A DNA stretch of 41,930 nt, taken from positions 1 through 41,930 of the forward strand of contig JAFUGY010000001.1 in NCBI GenBank assembly GCA_017469115.1, given 5' to 3'. A model generated the notes under the pieces. That model was not told where the DNA came from. It worked only from the letters and a program-made list of their open reading frames with translations, and did no database searches. The DNA comes from Oscillospiraceae bacterium. GTDB taxonomy: Bacteria; Bacillota; Clostridia; Oscillospirales; Oscillospiraceae. Made by a program: the position numbers and the translations under genes. Every line of letters begins with the position of its first letter. Position 1 is the first letter of the stretch. Below are positions 8,087 to 14,714 of the stretch, piece by piece.

Positions 8087-8103
8087 ATACAAGATGTTAT
8101 AAT
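8075..8103 (+). promoter_or_regulatory. Promoter of araA, overlapping the terminator
   Basis: TTGTCC (8075-8080) and a perfect TATAAT (8098-8103) are 17 bases apart. The -35 box is inside the 3' arm of the preceding terminator and the spacer is its T-run, so the two units are packed without a gap. Confidence 0.6.
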
Positions 8104-8168
8104 ACCGTCAGGTTTCATCGGCAGTTTGTAAATACAGAATGAAAAGGAAGGAAAGGCAAGAGAAAACC

Positions 8169-9635
8169 ATGAAACAATACGAATTTTGGTTTGTAGTCGG
8201 GAGCCAGTTCCTGTATGGACAGGATGTGCTGGATACCGTCGCGGCGAGAGCGGAAGAAATGGCGGAAGCGCTGTCCAAAGTGCTGCCCTATCCGCTCGTT
8301 TACAAGGTTACAGCGAAGACAAACAAAGAAATCTCTGACGTTGTGAAAGAGGCCAACTATCGTGACGAGTGCGCAGGTATTATCACCTGGTGTCACACCT
8401 TCTCCCCGTCCAAGATGTGGATTGACGGTCTGCGGGATCTGCAGAAGCCGTGGTGCCATCTTGCAACGCAGTATAACCGTGAGATCCCCAATGACGAGAT
8501 CGATATGGACTTTATGAACCTCAATCAGGCTGCCCACGGTGACCGCGAGCATGGCTTCATGGGCGCAAGGCTCAGAAAGCCCCGCAAAGTCATCGCCGGG
8601 TTCTGGCAGGATCGATGCGTGCAGGAGCGCCTTGCAAAATGGCAGCGGGTCTGCATGGGCGTGATTGCCTCCAGAGAGATGAAGGTCATGCGCTTTGGCG
8701 ACAATATGCGTGAAGTGGCCGTCACCGAAGGCGATAAAGTGGAAACCCAGATCAAACTCGGCTGGCAGGTGAACACTTGGGCAGTTGGTGATCTCGTGAA
8801 GGAGATGAAGGCTGTTACCGAGGCGGAAGTCGATGCCCTTTATGAGGAGTACATCAGCCAGTACGATGTCAATACGGATAATCTCGCGGCAATCCGTTAT
8901 CAGGCCCGCGAGGAGATCGCCATGAAGAAGATGATGGATCGGGAAGGGTGCAAGGCATTCAGCAACACCTTCCAGGATCTTTACGGCATGCAGCAGCTGC
9001 CCGGCCTTGCCTCCCAGCATCTGATGAGCCTGGGCTACGGCTACGGCGGCGAAGGGGACTGGAAGGTCTCCGCCATGACGGCCATCCTCAAATCCATGGG
9101 AGAAGGCGGCAACGGCGCCAGCGGCTTTATGGAAGACTATACCTATCACCTCGTGGAAGGACAGGAGTACTCTCTTGGCGCCCATATGCTGGAGGTATGC
9201 CCATCCCTGGCAGCGGATAAACCCCGTATCGAGACGCACCATCTCGGCATCGGAATGAATGAAAAAGATCCTGCCCGCCTCGTGTTTGAAGGCAAAGCCG
9301 GGAAGGGGATTGTTGCAAGCCTGATCGACATGGGCGGCAGGCTGAGGCTCATTGTTCAGGACATTGAGGCTGTAAAGCCCATTATGCCGATGCCCAATCT
9401 CCCGGTCGCGAGAGTGATGTGGCGCGCGCTGCCCAACCTCACCACCGGTGTGGAATGCTGGATTACGGCAGGCGGTGCGCATCACACGGTGCTTTCCTAT
9501 GATGTGGATGCAGAAATGCTGCGTGACTGGGCGAGAATCATGGATATTGAGTTTGTCCATATCGGTGCTGACACTACGCCGGAAAAGCTGGAAGAAGAGC
9601 TTCTCGTCAAAGACCTCGTCTGGAAACTGAAATAA
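8169..9635 (+). CDS. araA: L-arabinose isomerase
   Basis: The enzyme converts L-arabinose to L-ribulose in the cytoplasm, using Mn2+. The 488-residue product is the normal family length (about 500). The expected catalytic residues are present: Glu295 (GEGDWK), Glu322 (MEDYTYH), His339 (AHMLEVCP) and His438 (AHHTVLS). The ATG at 8169 is preferred over the ATG at 8139 because family N-termini begin close to KQYEFWFVVGSQ and a GGAAAGG site precedes it. No ribulokinase, ribulose-phosphate epimerase or arabinose transporter lies nearby; the next gene encodes a DUF2804 protein. It has its own promoter and is separate from the molybdenum genes. Confidence 0.97.
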   Translation: MKQYEFWFVVGSQFLYGQDVLDTVAARAEEMAEALSKVLPYPLVYKVTAKTNKEISDVVKEANYRDECAGIITWCHTFSPSKMWIDGLRDLQKPWCHLATQYNREIPNDEIDMDFMNLNQAAHGDREHGFMGARLRKPRKVIAGFWQDRCVQERLAKWQRVCMGVIASREMKVMRFGDNMREVAVTEGDKVETQIKLGWQVNTWAVGDLVKEMKAVTEAEVDALYEEYISQYDVNTDNLAAIRYQAREEIAMKKMMDREGCKAFSNTFQDLYGMQQLPGLASQHLMSLGYGYGGEGDWKVSAMTAILKSMGEGGNGASGFMEDYTYHLVEGQEYSLGAHMLEVCPSLAADKPRIETHHLGIGMNEKDPARLVFEGKAGKGIVASLIDMGGRLRLIVQDIEAVKPIMPMPNLPVARVMWRALPNLTTGVECWITAGGAHHTVLSYDVDAEMLRDWARIMDIEFVHIGADTTPEKLEEELLVKDLVWKLK

Positions 9636-9643
9636 GCATAAAA

Positions 9644-9677
9644 CATCCCTGCTTTCCCTTGCGGGAGAACAGGGATG
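9644..9677 (+). other. Hairpin between araA and the DUF2804 gene
   Basis: CATCCCTG (9644-9651) pairs with CAGGGATG (9670-9677), and an inner TCCC/GGGA pair closes the loop. No clear T-run follows, so it may be an attenuator, an RNA-stabilising stem or a weak terminator. It lies 8 bases after the araA stop. Confidence 0.5.
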
Positions 9678-9721
9678 AACTGCATCAGGCTCAATCAAAA
9701 AGATGATGTGAGGGAAAACAG

Positions 9722-10795
9722 ATGAAAAAAACATATCAGGGCTGGCAGGAATGGAATTACAGGAGCCGGCAGACAGAAGTGACGGCTCCGACGCCGCTCC
9801 TTGCGGAAGACGGAACGCTTTTTGCAAGAGGTTGGGCACGGAAAAATGTGTTTTTGTATGATCGTGACCGGGTCAAACACGTGATGCGCAGAAAAGAGTG
9901 GGATTTCTATCAGATTTCCGATGGGCATTATATGGCACAGATCAGCTTCGCCAACATTTCTCTCGGCGGATATGCGTCAGCTGTTCTGGTAGATTTGCAG
10001 GAAGGGAAGACACTTGTCTCTTCCATGGCGCCCTTTGTCGGAGGGAAAGATCGCTATATTCTTCCGCCCCGGGGAGATGAGCCGAATTATGTGAGCTTCC
10101 GGGTGGGCAATGCCCTTTTTGAAGCAGATACCACCGACACCGGCAGAACGCTGCGCTATGAAAACGGTGAGATCCATTGTGAATTTCAGATGGACATCAT
10201 GCCCGGGCTCGAAAATATCACGACGGTGCTTCCGTTTTCCGGCCATCCCGACCGCTATTTTATGACGACAAAGCAGAATTGTATGCCCTGCAGCGGTACC
10301 TTCCGGGCGCCGGGGATATCCGTTGCTTTCTCAAAGGAAAATGCATTCGGTATTCTCGATTGGGGCCGTGTCTGCACCCCGTATTCTCTCGTCTGGTACT
10401 GGGGGAATGGCTCCGGCTGGCTGAGAGATGCCGCAGGGGAAAAACACCTCTTTGGTTTTGAGATCACCTGGGGGATCGGCAACGAAGCCAATGCCACCGA
10501 AACCTGTGTGTTTTACGATGGCAAAGCCCATAAAATCGGGGCGGTCGATGTAGAAGTATTCCCCAAACCGGACCGTTACATGGAGCCGTGGAAGTTTGTT
10601 TCGGAAGACGGCCGTTTCAATCTCACCATGCAGCCATTCTACGATCACCACAGCGATCTGAACGTGTTTGCCATGCGTATGCATAGCCACCAGGTGCATG
10701 GCCTGTGGAATGGCACCGTAGTTCTGGATGACGGGCAGGTGCTTGGAATCCATGATCTGTACGCCTTCTGCGAATACGTGGAAAACCGCTGGTAA
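9722..10795 (+). CDS. DUF2804 domain protein
   Basis: The 357-residue product looks like a DUF2804 protein, a family of predicted beta-rich proteins of unknown function. The recognisable parts are an early GWARKN segment, KEWDFYQI and the C-terminal half with HQVHGLWNG. No signal peptide or membrane segment is seen. ATG at 9722 has GAGGG about 7 bases upstream. It follows araA by 86 bases with a hairpin between and may be co-expressed with it, but no functional link is known to me. It ends 13 bases from the convergent spermidine-synthase-like gene. Confidence 0.75.
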   Translation: MKKTYQGWQEWNYRSRQTEVTAPTPLLAEDGTLFARGWARKNVFLYDRDRVKHVMRRKEWDFYQISDGHYMAQISFANISLGGYASAVLVDLQEGKTLVSSMAPFVGGKDRYILPPRGDEPNYVSFRVGNALFEADTTDTGRTLRYENGEIHCEFQMDIMPGLENITTVLPFSGHPDRYFMTTKQNCMPCSGTFRAPGISVAFSKENAFGILDWGRVCTPYSLVWYWGNGSGWLRDAAGEKHLFGFEITWGIGNEANATETCVFYDGKAHKIGAVDVEVFPKPDRYMEPWKFVSEDGRFNLTMQPFYDHHSDLNVFAMRMHSHQVHGLWNGTVVLDDGQVLGIHDLYAFCEYVENRW

Positions 10796-10808
10796 GAAGG
10801 GTAGCTTC

Positions 10809-11615
10809 CTATCGGCTTATGGAGGCATCCGTCAGAATAGGATCGTATCGGCTTACATGGTAGCGGATTTTATCGGCGGGTTCGATTTTTTGGTCGGTTG
10901 CCATGATCATATAGTTTCCCCGGTATAATCCGTTCCGATCCTCCGGGTTGGTGTACAGAACGTGCACATAGCGGAACATCTTTTTGGTGGTTGCAATCAT
11001 GGCTTTCATAAAAGTGGAAGCCTGCCCGACGGAACTGCCGATGATGTTGGACATGTAGATTCCGCCCTCAGTCAGATGCTCCCGGATAGCAGTGACAGCC
11101 TCCAGCGTTGCAAGCGCCGTCACCGGGATTGCTCCTGCAAAAGCATCGTTGAAGATGACATCGTAAGTCTTTTCGGTAGAAGCCAGATAGTCCCTTGCAT
11201 CAGCCGTGATGCAGTTGAGGCGCCCGGTGCGGTAGAGATCAAAATCCTGATAAAGATCCTCGAGAAAGAACCATTCCCGTGCAATGATTTCTGCCATGGG
11301 GTCAATCTCAACCACGTCCATGCTTCCCGCATGATGGCTGATATAATACTTGGGATACTGATAGGCTGCCCCGCCGATCATCAGCGCCGAACGGACGTCC
11401 AGAAACCGAAAGGCCTCTTCATACTTCTTCGGGTAATCAAAAAGGATTTCGTATTTCATTTCATCCCGCAGAAAAGTTCCGGAAGAATAAGCCCCGTTAT
11501 GGCGGTAAAGGCGCACTTCTTCCCCGCGGGACGTGGTGTCCTCAATCAGGATGTATCCATATTCTGTTTCAATCCGTTCCGGCGGCTTCCCGGCTTTCTT
11601 TCCCTGATGCGGCAT
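10809..11615 (-). CDS. Spermidine synthase-like (aminopropyltransferase-fold) protein
   Basis: This 268-residue Rossmann-fold protein resembles the spermidine synthase/SAM methyltransferase group. It has the nucleotide-binding strand with MIGGAAYQYP (in place of the usual GGGxG), VVEIDP with the ribose-binding acid, ADARDYL, and DVIFNDAF in the position of the catalytic acidic loop. The N-terminus is shorter than in full SpeE enzymes. Such spermidine-synthase-like proteins often have unproven substrates, so polyamine synthesis is not assured. The ATG at 11615 is chosen because GGGAGGGAG lies just upstream; an ATG 63 bases further upstream lacks a site and would overlap the promoter. Confidence 0.8.
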   Translation of the reverse strand: MPHQGKKAGKPPERIETEYGYILIEDTTSRGEEVRLYRHNGAYSSGTFLRDEMKYEILFDYPKKYEEAFRFLDVRSALMIGGAAYQYPKYYISHHAGSMDVVEIDPMAEIIAREWFFLEDLYQDFDLYRTGRLNCITADARDYLASTEKTYDVIFNDAFAGAIPVTALATLEAVTAIREHLTEGGIYMSNIIGSSVGQASTFMKAMIATTKKMFRYVHVLYTNPEDRNGLYRGNYMIMATDQKIEPADKIRYHVSRYDPILTDASISR

Positions 11616-11649
11616 GTTGCTCCCTCCCGTTTTATCCGTTCCTGGCGGT

Positions 11650-11678
11650 ATTATACCTGTTGAGGGCAAATCTGACAA
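11650..11678 (-). promoter_or_regulatory. Promoter of the spermidine-synthase-like gene
   Basis: On the minus strand TTGTCA (11673-11678) and a perfect TATAAT (11650-11655) are 17 bases apart. The ATG lies 35 bases downstream of the -10 box. Confidence 0.75.
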
Positions 11679-11691
11679 GAAGCATCTGTTC

Positions 11692-11721
11692 TTGACACAG
11701 CGATCGTCGGGATGCTATACT
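11692..11721 (+). promoter_or_regulatory. Plus-strand promoter with no obvious gene
   Basis: A perfect TTGACA (11692-11697) and TATACT (11716-11721) are 18 bases apart. It is divergent from the spermidine-synthase-like promoter. Only about 45 bases separate it from the terminator at 11763, so it would make a very short transcript. Confidence 0.55.
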
Positions 11722-11727
11722 CCGTTT

Positions 11728-11785
11728 GTCGGGGCCTGGCCGAAATTGCCCGGCCTCCTTCTCCGGGGAACTTTCCCCGGTTTTT
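11728..11785 (+). ncRNA. Candidate small RNA between promoter and terminator
   Basis: A transcript starting near 11728 and ending at the T-run at 11781-11785 would be about 58 bases. It would hold a GC-rich stem (GGCC elements around 11733-11755) and then the terminator stem. No start codon with a ribosome site is seen in it. It could instead be a leftover promoter-terminator pair from a gene lost when the neighbouring segment arrived. Confidence 0.3.
11763..11785 (+). terminator. Rho-independent terminator
   Basis: CCGGGGA (11763-11769) pairs with TCCCCGG (11774-11780), followed by five T. The last bases of the stem and the T-run are also the start of the 41-bp repeat. Confidence 0.8.
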
Positions 11786-11818
11786 ATACAAAGCAGGCGT
11801 GGATTTCCGCGCCTGTTT
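11778..11818 (+). repeat. 41-bp direct repeat, left copy
   Basis: It matches 13841-13881 at 40 of 41 bases in the same orientation. It starts in the 3' arm of the upstream terminator, passes the T-run, and contains a 22-base hairpin (CAGGCG at 11794-11799 with CGCCTG at 11810-11815, extended inward with one G-T pair), then TTT. The two copies bound the toxin-antitoxin and broken ATPase segment. Confidence 0.85.
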
Positions 11819-11868
11819 CATATTTAGGCAGAAATGGCGGTTATACAGTTGAATTAACATAAAAACAG

Positions 11869-11912
11869 TTGACAAACAACGTATAAACACATATAATACA
11901 TATAAGTATTAT
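11869..11912 (+). promoter_or_regulatory. Promoter and likely operator of the toxin-antitoxin operon
   Basis: Perfect TTGACA (11869-11874) and TATAAT (11892-11897) boxes are 17 bases apart. An inverted repeat, ATAATAC (11893-11899) and GTATTAT (11906-11912), overlaps the -10 box and start point. This is where antitoxins of the RelB/DinJ type usually bind to repress their own operon. Confidence 0.8.
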
Positions 11913-11929
11913 TGAAAGGGGAGAGGAAT

Positions 11930-12202
11930 ATGGCAGCGACCATTGTGCAGGTCAGAATGGACACAGAACTGCGAGACTCCGCAACAAAAACATTTGATGA
12001 GTTAGGGCTTGATTTGCCGACTGCAATTCGTGTTTTCCTGAAAAAGGCGGTTGCAGTGCAGGGAATTCCGTTTGATGTGAGAACTGAAATTCCCAATGAA
12101 GAAACCAGAAAAGCAATTGAAAACGTCAGAAATGGTGTTGGCCTCAGTAGAGGATTTTCTTCCGTTGCAGAGCTGATGGAGGATTTGAATGCTGACGATT
12201 AA
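11930..12202 (+). CDS. RelB/DinJ-family antitoxin
   Basis: The 90-residue product has the RelB/DinJ pattern: an N-terminal ribbon-helix-helix DNA-binding part (VQVRMDTELRDSATKTFDEL, then LGLDLPTAIRVFLKKAV) and a C-terminal region that wraps the toxin (SSVAELMEDL). It should neutralise the toxin encoded next and repress the operon. ATG at 11930 has GGGGAGAGG just upstream; an ATG 18 bases earlier lacks a site. The toxin gene overlaps its last 14 bases. The coding sequence is more A/T-rich than the flanking genes, consistent with acquisition. Confidence 0.92.
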   Translation: MAATIVQVRMDTELRDSATKTFDELGLDLPTAIRVFLKKAVAVQGIPFDVRTEIPNEETRKAIENVRNGVGLSRGFSSVAELMEDLNADD

Positions 12203-12461
12203 GTATGAATCAACATTCAAAAAAGATTATAAACGTATTGTAAAGCGTGGTTATGATGTGCGTTTGCTTGAAGCGGTAATCGGTATTCTGGCAGAAGAAC
12301 AACCTTTACCTGAAAAATATAGAGATCATAGTCTTTCGGGAGAGTACAGTGGTTGCAGAGAGTGCCATATAACGCCTGACTGGCTCCTTATTTATCAGAT
12401 TAGTCATTCTGAGCTGATACTCTATCTCACGCGAACAGGCACCCATTCTGATTTGTTTTGA
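12189..12461 (+). CDS. YafQ-family mRNA interferase toxin
   Basis: The 90-residue RelE-superfamily toxin cuts mRNA on the ribosome when not bound by its antitoxin. It closely follows the YafQ pattern, including His47, His60 (GCRECH), Asp64, Arg82, His86 and Phe90 at the C-terminus. These correspond to the residues known to matter in E. coli YafQ, shifted by a few positions. It overlaps the antitoxin gene by 14 bases, which fits translational coupling. It looks intact. Confidence 0.93.
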   Translation: MLTIKYESTFKKDYKRIVKRGYDVRLLEAVIGILAEEQPLPEKYRDHSLSGEYSGCRECHITPDWLLIYQISHSELILYLTRTGTHSDLF

Positions 12462-12735
12462 TTGTGACGGATAATATCCTCCAGGCATTTGCATTTTACC
12501 TGGGGACAATATCTTTTCAGACTCTTTCAGACCTCTACGAGGGGATATATCCTTTCGTAATAAGAGTCAAACAGAAAATGCCGAAATCGGAAGATTCTTT
12601 TAATTCTTGATGAAAAAAGCCGAAAACGGATAAAAAATAGGGCTGGTTCTTTTTCCGTTTCCAAGTATTATCCCGAGAAAAAAGAACTGTCCCGAATTCT
12701 TTTGCTGCAAAAAGTCCTATGACAAATGCAAATGA
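12462..12735. other. A/T-rich non-coding stretch after the toxin gene
   Basis: No gene is supported here. It holds two short palindromes, GGATAATATCC (12469-12479) and GGATATATCC (12543-12552), and the larger inverted repeat at 12640-12693. It ends at the point where the DUF4143 ATPase reading frame begins abruptly, so the right boundary is probably a deletion or insertion junction. Confidence 0.5.
12640..12693. repeat. Imperfect inverted repeat, possible mobile-element remnant
   Basis: GGGCTGGTTCTTTTT (from 12640) pairs with AAAAAGAACTGTCCC (to 12693), with three mismatches and a loop of about 20 bases. The arm reads GGGACAGTTCTTTTT on the minus strand, a type of sequence I associate with terminal palindromes of small IS200/REP-like elements. 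No transposase gene is present, so this is a weak call. Confidence 0.4.
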
Positions 12736-13791
12736 TATGATATAACACAGGAATGTCCGCGAGCAATTACGTCTTTAAAATATTTTTGTGAAAACCAGAG
12801 AAAGCTGCATGTCGTCTGTGCAGGTTCTCTGTTGGGTGTCGCTTTGAAGCGTGAAAACATCTCTTTTCCTGTTGGTAAAGTAAACCGAATGCAGATGCAT
12901 CCTATGAACTTCAGGGAGTTTCTGCTTGCAGCAGGGGAAGACAATCTTCTTGCAATGCTGAAGAATTGGGAAACAGACCGTCCCATTCCGGATCTTTATT
13001 TTGTTCCTATGGAGCAGAGACTGAAGGAATTTTATCTGGTTGGCGGGATGCCGGAAGCTGTAGTGGAATGGAATGAGACGCATGACATGGCTTCAGTAGA
13101 AGTCGTTCTGGATGAAATTCTTCACGATTATGCGGATGATTTTGCAAAGCATGCTCCGATAGATGAAGTTGAAAAAATACGGTGGATCTGGGATTCGGTT
13201 CCGACGCAGCTGGGTAAAGAAAATAATAAATTTGTTTTTTCTCATGTAAAACAGGGAAGAAGGGCAGCTGAGCTTGAGGATGCTTTGCAATGGCTGACGG
13301 ATGCCGGGCTTGTAACAAAACTGGAGCTGGTCGAAAAACCGGAGCTTCCTTTTTCATCGGCAGCCAATACCACTTATTTCAAGGTTTATTATTCTGATAT
13401 CGGCTTGCTCCGGCGTAAGTCTGGTTTGACGGCTGAAACAATACTGACGGATCATGCGCTGTTTCAAAAGTACAGGGGATCGTTTGCTGAAAACTATGTT
13501 TTAAATGAGATGCTGAGTATGGGAGAAACAGCTTGGTTTTGGAGATCCGGAAATACAGCTGAGGTCGATCTGCTTATGGAGCAGAATGGAAATCTTTTAC
13601 CGATAGAAGTTAAATCGGCAGACAACACGCAGGCGAAAAGTTATAAGCAGTTCTGTGCCCGCTATCATCCGCCTGCAGGGTTCAAGATGTCTATGCGTAA
13701 TATCGGAGAATATATGTGTGGAGATACCAGAACTGTCAGTCTCCCGTTATTCCTTACGTGGAATTGGAAGACATATCTGAATGCTCAATAA
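12736..13791 (+). pseudogene. 5'-truncated AAA ATPase with DUF4143 domain
   Basis: The frame shows clear homology to the AAA ATPase/DUF4143 family from about 12745 onward: a damaged DEIQ-like segment, ECPRAITSLKYFCE, HVVCAGSLLG, FPVGKV, then the DUF4143 domain ending in SLPLFLTWNW. A TGA at 12733-12735 closes the frame upstream. The N-terminal Walker A part, roughly 100 residues, is absent, and the Walker B region is incomplete. The first ATG in frame (12832) lies inside the conserved domain and has no ribosome site. The C-terminal nuclease-like region (EVDLLMEQNG, PIEVKSAD) is intact. The gene therefore looks like a remnant cut at its 5' end. Confidence 0.85.
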
Positions 13792-13840
13792 AGAAGAGAA
13801 AAGATCAAAAACCGGTGGGTAATCGTATAGGAAACTCTCA

Positions 13841-13881
13841 CGGTTTTAATACAAAGCAGGCGTGGATTTCCGCGCCTGTTT
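13841..13881 (+). repeat. 41-bp direct repeat, right copy
   Basis: One base differs from 11778-11818. It again begins in the 3' arm of a hairpin (AAAACCG at 13808-13814 with CGGTTTT at 13841-13847) and contains the same CAGGCG/CGCCTG hairpin. It lies 49 bases after the ATPase remnant. Confidence 0.85.
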
Positions 13882-13924
13882 TTATGATCTTTTCCCGGTG
13901 GATGAAAATTGCTTTGCGTAGAAA

Positions 13925-14011
13925 TTGTAAACTTTGTAAACCTCAGGTCCGGAAGGATAGGTTTTTATCTACTTTACAGACTTTTCTCCCACGGGTTTAC
14001 AAAGTTTACAA
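13925..14011. repeat. Perfect 18-bp inverted repeat with 51-base loop
   Basis: TTGTAAACTTTGTAAACC (13925-13942) is exactly complementary to 13994-14011. Each arm holds two copies of TGTAAAC in tandem. The stem could form a cruciform or a long RNA hairpin, or the arms could be paired protein-binding sites. Apart from this, the right copy of the 41-bp repeat and the next hairpin, the 13792-14090 gap holds nothing I can call. Confidence 0.8.
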
Positions 14012-14012
14012 A

Positions 14013-14047
14013 GTGAATGGTTTTACGCACAACGGAAAATCATTCAC
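14013..14047. terminator. Hairpin downstream of the molbindin gene, possible terminator
   Basis: GTGAATGGTTTT (14013-14024) pairs with AAAATCATTCAC (14036-14047) with one G-T position and an 11-base loop. A short palindrome, TCACCGGGTGA, overlaps its right end. It lies 44 bases past the molbindin stop (minus strand), and the arm carries TTTT on either strand. Confidence 0.45.
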
Positions 14048-14090
14048 CGGGTGATTCTTATTTCTTTTCTTTTCGGGGAGAACGCTGCAA

Positions 14091-14510
14091 TCAGTCAATG
14101 CCGACCATAACGGAGGTGGCTTTTACCACTGCAAGAGCATCATCTCCGGGGGCGAGAGCGAGCTCTTCCACCGCTGCATTGGAGATGGTTGCGGAAATGG
14201 TATTGCTGCCGAGTACGGAGATTTTTACAATAGAGTTGACAGCGCCTTTGTCAATACCGATGACTTTGCCGGGGAACTGGTTTCTTGCGCTGAGCGGGAG
14301 GTGCTCACCTTTGCCGACCATTACTTCCGTTGCCTTGATCACTGCATAGGCGGATTTACCCGGTTCCAGAGCGAGCTCACGGATAGCTGCCATGGAGATG
14401 GTTGCGCTGACAGGGGTGCCGCTGACATTGATGGTTACAATGCCGTTGACTGCGCCTTCACTGATTTTTTCAATCGTTCCGGCGAACTGATTTCTTGCAC
14501 TGAGCTTCAT
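14091..14510 (-). CDS. Molbindin: tandem Mop/TOBE molybdate-binding protein
   Basis: The 139-residue protein is two copies of the roughly 68-residue Mop (TOBE) domain. Each starts LSARNQF(A/P)G and contains ISE/IDKGAVN and I(S)ATIS with A(I/V)(R/E)ELAL. Molbindins bind molybdate or tungstate oxyanions as storage or buffering proteins in the cytoplasm. ATG at 14510 has TAGGAGGA upstream. It is divergent from modABC, whose ModC lacks the usual C-terminal TOBE domain, so this protein may supply the missing molybdate-binding function or act as a separate store. A CGAAT-type operator sits just after its -10 box. Confidence 0.95.
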   Translation of the reverse strand: MKLSARNQFAGTIEKISEGAVNGIVTINVSGTPVSATISMAAIRELALEPGKSAYAVIKATEVMVGKGEHLPLSARNQFPGKVIGIDKGAVNSIVKISVLGSNTISATISNAAVEELALAPGDDALAVVKATSVMVGID

Positions 14511-14533
14511 AGAGAATCCTCCTACGAATTATT

Positions 14534-14549
14534 ATTATTTACAATTCGC
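14534..14549 (-). promoter_or_regulatory. Candidate molybdate/ModE-type operator, copy 2
   Basis: On the minus strand this reads GCGAATTGTAAATAAT, starting one base after the -10 box of the molbindin promoter, a typical repressor position. A CGAATT/AATTCG inverted pair (14525-14530 and 14543-14548) spans the site. Confidence 0.55.
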
Positions 14550-14550
14550 A

Positions 14551-14579
14551 ATTATAAAGGATACTGTTCAGAGAATCAA
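14551..14579 (-). promoter_or_regulatory. Promoter of the molbindin gene
   Basis: On the minus strand TTGATT (14574-14579) and a perfect TATAAT (14551-14556) are 17 bases apart. Confidence 0.75.
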
Positions 14580-14628
14580 GAGGGGTGAAACAAAATCGTC
14601 ATTAATTTGGTTTTCCAATTGTTTTCGC

Positions 14629-14657
14629 TTGCAACTTGCTTTCTCCTGTGTTATACT
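14629..14657 (+). promoter_or_regulatory. Promoter of modABC and the cofactor operon
   Basis: TTGCAA (14629-14634) and TATACT (14652-14657) are 17 bases apart. It is the only good promoter seen upstream of the genes from modA to the MoaE-like gene. Confidence 0.7.
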
Positions 14658-14674
14658 GCGAATAACAATTAAAT
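14658..14674 (+). promoter_or_regulatory. Candidate molybdate/ModE-type operator, copy 3
   Basis: GCGAATAACAATTAAAT starts directly after the modA -10 box, covering the start point, so binding would block transcription. An imperfect inverted partner (ATTTGCA) lies at its right. The arrangement matches the molbindin site. Confidence 0.55.
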
Positions 14675-14714
14675 GCAATTTGCAAATGATTGATATTTGA
14701 AAGGAGAATCACCC

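Noticed and set aside
6352-8118. A long minus-strand frame across the radical SAM and TIGR04076-like genes
   Set aside because: The plus-strand genes have family motifs, ribosome sites and operon overlaps. The minus frame has none of these and crosses a terminator.
9644-9677. A clear terminator after araA
   Set aside because: The stem is good but no T-run follows, so it is listed only as a hairpin.
8115-9839. A long minus-strand frame opposite araA
   Set aside because: It is the shadow of a highly conserved enzyme gene with codon bias; its product has no sensible domain.
11778-13881. CRISPR array or integron-type repeats
   Set aside because: There are only two copies, 2 kb apart, with genes between them and no cas or integrase gene.
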